A program made the translations under genes and the position numbers. Below the pieces are notes generated by a model, which was given only the letters and a program-made list of their open reading frames with translations, did not search any database and was not told the DNA's origin. This document shows, in pieces, positions 51,957 through 61,200 of a stretch of DNA of 64,000 nt; within the stretch, counting starts at the first letter, position 1, and the number at the start of each line of letters is the position of its first letter. The DNA lies in contig NZ_JAJTWT010000013.1 of assembly GCF_021353235.1 (NCBI RefSeq), positions 1 to 64,000 of the forward strand, given 5' to 3'. This DNA comes from Pelomonas caseinilytica. GTDB lineage: Bacteria; Pseudomonadota; Gammaproteobacteria; Burkholderiales; Burkholderiaceae_C.

Positions 51957-52325
51957 TCAGGTGGGCGTGGGCACGCCGGCCATGCGGTCGTAGGCCGTGA
52001 AGAACTGGCGGGCCATCGCCAGCATCTGGCCCTGACTCAGCTCGGCGGCGGGGCGGTAGTCGGCGATGCGCGGCGCGAGCTGCGGCCGGTGGGTTTCGAC
52101 GTAATGCTTGAACTGGCCGATGACGGGATGCGAGCCTGTGACCAGCACCTCGGCGGTATCCTGCACGGCCTGGCAGACGGCTTCGAACAGGGCGTGCTCG
52201 GCCTGCTCGTCATGGCCGTGCGGGCGGCGGTGATGCGGCTCGATGCGGGCGGCGTGCACCTGGTGGGCGTCGAAATGCAGCACCTGGGCGTGGTGGTGGT
52301 CGAGATGGACGACGGCGTGGAACAC
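51957..52325 (-). CDS. eRF1-domain-2-like ('translational machinery') protein
   Basis: A 122-residue cytoplasmic protein rich in histidine near the start (MFHAVVHLDHHHAQVLHFD). The pattern of an acidic/His-rich strand, VLVTGSHPVIGQFKHYVETH and a C-terminal FFTAYDRMAG is found in a family often labelled translational machinery protein, related to the bacterial eRF1/host-attachment fold. Function is unknown. It lies 26 bp downstream of a TraR/DksA zinc-finger gene on the same strand and is followed by a terminator. Confidence 0.65.
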   Translation of the reverse strand: MFHAVVHLDHHHAQVLHFDAHQVHAARIEPHHRRPHGHDEQAEHALFEAVCQAVQDTAEVLVTGSHPVIGQFKHYVETHRPQLAPRIADYRPAAELSQGQMLAMARQFFTAYDRMAGVPTPT

Positions 52326-52351
52326 AGGGCTTCTCCGGTAGGGGTGGGGAG

Positions 52352-52723
52352 TCAGCGCGCGGCTTCGGCCGCGGTCTGGCAGTCGAGGCAGCGCAGGGCC
52401 TGGGGCTGGCGCTGCAGGCGGTCGAAGGGGATGGCGGCGCCGCAGTCGATGCAGCGGCCGTAGGTGGGCAGCTTCAGCCGCATCAGGGCGTCGTCGATCT
52501 CCTGCAGCTCGGCCAGCAGGTGCTCGTCGCGGGCCTGGTCGAGCTCGCGGTCGGCCTCGTGCTCGCGCAGCTCGCGCGGGTCGGCCTCGACGAGGGCGGC
52601 GGCATGGGCCAGGCGGTCACTGCCTTCGCGTTCGGCCTGCAAGGCGGCCTGCAGTCGCTGGCGCGCCAGCCGCAATTCGCTTTCCAGCAGTGCGTGTTGT
52701 CCGGGAGTCAGGTTGGTGCTCAT
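52352..52723 (-). CDS. TraR/DksA-family zinc-finger protein
   Basis: A 123-residue protein. A coiled-coil N-terminal half ([18 protein letters not shown]...) leads to a C4 zinc finger of DksA type: [28 protein letters not shown]. The ATG at 52723 has an AAGGAGG ribosome site. It is shorter than DksA itself and resembles the TraR-like paralogues that act on RNA polymerase through the secondary channel. Probably co-transcribed with the eRF1-like gene downstream and divergent from queA. Confidence 0.9.
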   Translation of the reverse strand: MSTNLTPGQHALLESELRLARQRLQAALQAEREGSDRLAHAAALVEADPRELREHEADRELDQARDEHLLAELQEIDDALMRLKLPTYGRCIDCGAAIPFDRLQRQPQALRCLDCQTAAEAAR

Positions 52724-52845
52724 GGAACCTCCTTGGATCCATGCTCCCACCGGGCCGGCGCAGCGACCTTGAGATGGGTCAAGGCGAGGCGATGGGAGAA
52801 TGCCGCCTGTTTTGGCACGGGTCCGTCCGGCCCTCAAACGCATCC

Positions 52846-55034
<2,189 letters not shown>

Positions 55035-55066
55035 GGGACGGCGCTGTCCCGCCGGGAGGGCCTCCC
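55035..55066. other. Two short GC hairpins after tgt
   Basis: GGGAC...GTCCC (55035-55050) and GGGAGG-G-CCTCCC (55054-55066) lie directly after the tgt stop. No T-tract follows, so termination is possible but not convincing. Confidence 0.35.
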
Positions 55067-55220
55067 AAGTCCTAGGGGGATGGCGTTGCTTTCGCAGGCC
55101 GCCTCCCCCTTGTTTGCAGGTGAAGAAACGTAAGCCTGTCACACGGGCGCGCCCAGAATCCCCCGGCCAATCTCCAGGGCAGGCGCGCCGTTTGCCACCT
55201 GTAACTGCATGAAACAGCGG

Positions 55221-55236
55221 AGTTGGCACGCCAACT
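55221..55236 (+). promoter_or_regulatory. 16-bp palindrome in the RTX gene leader
   Basis: AGTTGGC-AC-GCCAACT, a perfect inverted repeat, ends 14 bp before the ATG of the RTX gene and just before its GAGG ribosome site (55239-55242). It may be an operator or an RNA hairpin affecting translation start. The rest of the 55067-55220 gap holds no feature I can support. Confidence 0.5.
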
Positions 55237-55250
55237 TCGAGGTTTCAGAC

Positions 55251-58200
55251 ATGTCGATCAAATCCTTGCGCGCCCGTGCGGCGGCTGCCCTCCGTCGTGC
55301 CTCCAAGAACGCGTCCACGCGCGTCCCGGCCTCCGAGCGACAGAGCTGGAAGATCGAGACCCTCGAACCCAAGCTGCTGCTGTCGGCCGATGCCCTGCCG
55401 GCCGTGCACCTGCTGGCCACGCAGAGCGACGCGGCGGCGCCCAAGGTCTACGGCTTCGAGCGCGGCGAGGGCGCGGCCTGGATCGACGCGCGCCTGCCTG
55501 GCGACACGGCCAGCGGGCTGCTGCAGCTCGGCGCCGGCATCGCCCCAGCCGACTTGGCGGTGCGCCGCGTGGTGGATGACGCCAGCGGCGAGGCCACGGC
55601 GCTGGAGGTCGCGCTGACGGGCACGGCCGACCGCGTGCAGGTCCGCGGCTTCTTCACCGACGCCAACCCGATTCAGTCCCTCGCCTTCGCCGACGGCACG
55701 AGCTGGAGCGCCAAGACCCTGGCCGGGCTGGCCGATGCCGCCCCTGCGGCGGCGCTGTCGGCCCAGGCGCCTGCCGTCACCAACACCCTCACGAACGGCC
55801 CCGGCAACAACCTCTACCTTTTCGGTCGCGGTGACGGTGCGACGACCGTCCCCTCCTACTCCGACCCCAACCTCGGCAAGGTCAACACCCTGCAGTTCAA
55901 GGCCGGCGTGCTGCCGGCCGACGTGGCCGTGGCGCGGGCGGCGGACAGCCAGGCCGGCGGCAACGTGGCCCTGGCCCTGTCCATCGTCGGGACGGCCGAC
56001 GTCATCACCTTCAACGGCTTCCTCTATGGCGGCACGCCGGCCAACGAGTTCAACGGCCTGCAGAAGGTGACCTTCGCGGACGGCACGGTCTGGGACGTGT
56101 CGCAGCTGCTCTTCCTGCTCGGCATGGGCACGGCCGGCAACGACAGCCTCACCGGCGGCAGCGGCGCCGACCTGCTCAACGGCGCGGCCGGCAACGACAG
56201 CCTCAGCGGCGTCGGCGGCAACGACTCGCTCTACGGCGGCGCGGGCAACGACAGCCTGGACGGCGGCGACGGCGACGACATGCTCGAAGGCGGCAGTGGC
56301 GACGACACCCTCAACGCCGGCTACGGTAGCAACACCTTCGTCTTCGGGCGCGGCGACGGCGCCGACCGCCTCTACTACAACTACAGCGGCGGCCAGGCGC
56401 GCGTCAACACGCTGCAGTTCAAGGCCGGCATCGCGCCGGCCGACGTCGTCATCCGCCAGGCCTACGACAACTACTTCGGCGGCAACCGCGCCCTGGAGCT
56501 GTCTATCGCCGGCACGGCGGACAAGATCACCGTCAACGCCTTCTTCCTGAACGACGACCCGGCCAACGCCTATGCCGGCATCCAGCGCGTGCGCTTCGCC
56601 GACGGCACGGAATGGACGGCCAACCAGATCGTCACCATGCTGCTGGCCGGCACGGCCGGCGACGACAACCTGCGCGGCACCGCCGCGGCCGACACCATCA
56701 CCGGCCAGGCCGGCAACGACACGCTCAACGGCGCGGGCGGCGACGACGTCGTCTCCGGCGGTCTGGGCAACGACACCCTCTACGGCGAGGCGGGCGCCGA
56801 CCAGCTCTTCGGCAACGAGGGCGACGACAGCCTCGATGGCGGCGACGGCAACGACACGCTCGAAGGCGGGGCCGGCAACGACACGCTGAACGCCGGCTAC
56901 GGCAGCAACAGCTTCGTCTTCGGCCGCGGCGACGGGCAGGACCGCCTCTACTACAACTACAACGGCGGCCAGGCCCGCACCAACGTGCTGGTCTTCAAGG
57001 ACGGCATCGCCCCCGGCGACATCGTCGTGCGCCAGGCCTACGACAACTACTTCGGCGGCAACCGGGCCCTGGAGCTGTCCATCGCCGGCACGGCCGACAA
57101 GGTCACCGTCAACGGCTTCTTCTACGCCGACGACCCGGCCAATGGCTATGCCGGCATCCAGCGCGTGCGCTTCGCCGACGGCACCGAGTGGGACGCCGCC
57201 ACCCTCATGGGCCTGCTGCTGGCCGGCACGCCGGGCGACGACAACCTGCGCGGCACGGCCGCGGCCGACGTCATCAACGGCCTGGGTGGCAACGACACCC
57301 TCAACGGCGCGGGCGGCGACGACATCGTCTCCGGCGGGCTGGGCAACGACACCCTGTACGGCGAGGCCGGGGCCGACCAGCTCTTCGGCAACGAGGGCGA
57401 CGACAGCCTGGACGGCGGCGACGGCGACGACACCCTCGACGGCGGCGCGGGCAATGACACGCTGAACGCCGGCTACGGCAGCAACACCTTCCTGTTCGGC
57501 CGCGGCGACGGCCAGGACCGGCTCTACTACAACTACAACGGCGGCCAGGCCCGCACCAACGTCCTGCAGCTCAAGGCCGGCGTGCTGCCGTCCGACGTCG
57601 TCGTCAGGCAGGCCTACGACAACTACTTCGGCGGCAACCGCGCGCTGGAGGTTTCCATCGCCGGCACGACGGACAAGATCACCGTCAACGCCTTCTTCTA
57701 CGCCGACGATCCCGCCAACGCCTACAACGGCATCCAGAAGATCCGCTTCGACGACGGCACCGAGTGGAACATCGCCGCCATCCTGGCGCGCGTCTACACC
57801 GGCACCGAAGGCGACGACGTCTTCCGCGGCACCGTCGCCGACGAGACCTTCTACGGCCTGGGCGGCAACGACAGCATCGCCGGCGCCGGCGGCAACGACC
57901 TCATCGACGGCGGCGCGGGCAACGACAGCCTCGCCGGCGAGGACGGCGACGACACCCTCGTCGGCGGCACCGGCAACGACAGCCTGAGCGGCGGCGCGGG
58001 CAAGGACCTGCTGCAGGGCGGCGCCGGAGACGACAGCCTGGACGGCGGCGATGGCGACGACACCCTCGACGGCGGCGCGGGCAACGACACGCTGAACGCC
58101 GGCTACGGCAACAACACCTTCCTGTTCGGCCGCGGCGACGGCCAGGACCGGCTCTACTACAACCACAACGGCGGCAACGCGGCGCGCGTCAACACCCTGC

Positions 58201-61200
58201 AGTTCAAGGCCGGCGTGCTGCCGTCCGACGTCGTCGTCAGGCAGGCCTACGACAACTACTTCGGCGGCAACAACGCTGCGCTGGAGCTGTCCATCGCCGG
58301 CACGACCGACAAGGTCACCGTCAACGGCTTCTTCTACGCCGACAACCCGGCCAATGCCTACAACGGCCTGCAGAAGGTGCGCTTCGACGACGGCACCGAA
58401 TGGACCATCGCCGACCTCGTGGCCAAGGTGCAGACCTTCACCGACGGCGACGACAACGTGCGCGGCACCATCGCCGACGAGGTCCTGAGCGGCGGCCTGG
58501 GCAACGACACCATCGCCGGCGCGGCCGGCAACGACGTCATCGACGGCGGCCCTGGCAACGACAGCCTCTCGGGCGACGACGGCGACGACACCGTCACCGG
58601 CGGCAGCGGCAACGACAGCCTGAGCGGCGGCAACGGCGTCGACCTGCTGCAGGGCGGCGACGGCAACGACTCGCTCAGCGGCGGCGCCGGCAACGACCAG
58701 CTCTACGGCGGCACAGGCGACGACAGCATCGACGGCGGCGACGGCGACGACCTCATCGACGGCGGCGCCGGCAACGACACCATCAACGCCGGCTACGGCA
58801 GCAACACCATGCTGTTCGGCCGCGGCGACGGCCAGGACCGGCTCTACTACAACCACAACGGCGGCAACGCGGCGCGCGTCAACACCCTGCAGTTCAAGGC
58901 CGGCGTGGTGCCGGCCGACATCGTCGTGCGCCAGGCCTACGACAACTACTTCGGCGGCAACAACACCGCGCTGGAGCTGTCCATCGCCGGCACGACCGAC
59001 AAGGTCACCGTCAACGGCTTCTTCTACGGCGACAACCCCGCCAACGCCTACAACGGCCTGCAGAAGGTGCGCTTCGACGACGGCACCGAATGGAGCGTGG
59101 CCGACCTCGTCGCCAAGCTGCTGGCCGGCACGCCGGGCGACGACAACGTGGCCGGCACCTACGCCGACAACGAGATCCACGGCGGCTCGGGCAACGACAC
59201 CCTGGCCGGCCGCGGCGGCAACGACGTGCTCTACGGCGAGGAGGGCAACGACGCCCTCTACGGCGAGGATGGCAACGACCGCCTGGTGGGCGGCGCGGGC
59301 AACGACTGGCTGGACGGCGGCACCGGCAACAACACCTACGTCTTCGGCCGCGGCGACGGCCAGGACACCATCGCCTACCGCTACGACACGACGGCGGGCA
59401 AGCTCAACACCGTCGAGTTCCGCGCCGACGTGCTGCCCGGCGACGTGACCGTGCGCCGCGTCTACGAAAGCCAGAGCGGCGGCATCAACGGCCTGGAGCT
59501 GGCCATCGCCGGCACCAACGACCGCATCACCGCCAACTTCTTCTTCTACGGCGACGACCCCGGCAACTACTACAACCCGCTGCAGCAGGTGAAGTTCGCC
59601 GACGGCACGGTGTGGAACATCGCCCGCCTCGTGGAGCTGATGAGCGCCGGCAGCGAGGCCAACGACAACCTGCGCGGCACGACCGGCGCCGACACCCTCT
59701 CCGGTGGCCGCGGCGACGACATCCTCAGCGGCAACGACGGCAACGACCGCCTGCTCGGCGGCGATGGCAACGACGCCCTCTACGGCGGCAACGGCAACGA
59801 CACCCTGGACGGCGGCACGGGCAACGACTGGCTGGACGGCGGCACCGGCAACAACACCTACCTCTTCGGTCGCGGTGACGGGGTCGACAGCATCGCCTAC
59901 GTCTACGACCCGAGCGGCGGCAAGCTCAACACCCTGCAGTTCAAGGCCGGCGTGGCGCCCGGCGACGTGGCGCTGCGCCGCCTGACGGCCGACCAGGGCA
60001 ATGCCAACGAGTCCCTGGAGCTGAGCATCGCCGGCACCCACGACCGCATCTACGTCAACTGGTTCTTCCAGGGCGACAACCCGGCCGGCAGCGCCTACAA
60101 CCCGGTGCAGCAGATCCGCTTCGACGACGGCACCACCTGGAGCGTCGCGGCCATCATGGCCCAGCTCGGCCAGGGCACGGCCGGCGACGACGTGCTGCGC
60201 GGCACCACCGGCGCCGACAGCCTCTCCGGCGGGCGCGGCAACGACACGCTCGACGGCGCCGACGGCAACGACACGCTCTCCGGCGGCGACGGCGGCGACG
60301 CCCTCTACGGCGGCAACGGCAGCGACACGCTCGACGGCGGCGCCGGCAACGACTGGCTGGACGGCGGCAGCGGCAACAACACCTACCTCTTCGGCCGCGG
60401 CGACGGCCAGGACACGGTGGCCTACGTCTACGACACGGCGGCGGGCAAGCTCAACACCGTGCAGCTCAAGCCCGGCGTGGCCGTGGGCGACGTGCAGCTG
60501 CGCCGCCTGACCGGCAGCCAGGGCAATGCCAACGAGTCGCTGGAAATCGCCATCGCCGGCACCGAGGACCGCCTGCTCATCAACTGGTTCTTCCAGGGCG
60601 ACAACCCGTCCGGCAGCCCCTACAACCCCGTCCAGCAGATCCGCTTCGACGACGGCACGACCTGGGACGTGGCCGGCATCCTCGCCGCCCTGGGCCAGGG
60701 TACGGCCGGCGACGACTCGCTGCGCGGCACCACCGGCGCCGACAGCCTCTCCGGCGGGCGCGGCAACGACACGCTCGACGGCGCAGACGGCAACGACACC
60801 CTCTCCGGCGGCGACGGCAGCGACGCGCTCTACGGCGGCAATGGCAGCGACAGCCTGGACGGCGGCGCCGGCAACGACTGGCTGGACGGCGGTACCGGCA
60901 ACAACACCTACCTCTTCGGCCGCGGTGACGGCCAGGACACGGTGGCCTACGTCTACGACACGGCGGCGGGCAAGCTCAACACCGTGCAGCTCAAGGCCGG
61001 CGTGGCCGTGGGCGACGTGATGCTCCGGCGCGTCACCGGCAGCCAGGGCAATGCCAACGAGTCCCTGGAGCTGAGCATCGCCGGCACCGAGGACCGGCTG
61101 CTCATCAACTGGTTCTTCCAGGGCGACAACCCGGGCAGCGCCTACAACCCGGTGCAGCAGATCCGCTTCGACGATGGCACCACCTGGAACATCGGCGCCA

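Noticed and set aside
55224-55239. A sigma-54 promoter before the RTX gene (TGGCACGCCAACTTCG)
   Set aside because: The -24-like TGGCAC is present but the -12 element lacks the required GC at the correct spacing; it is better explained as the palindrome.
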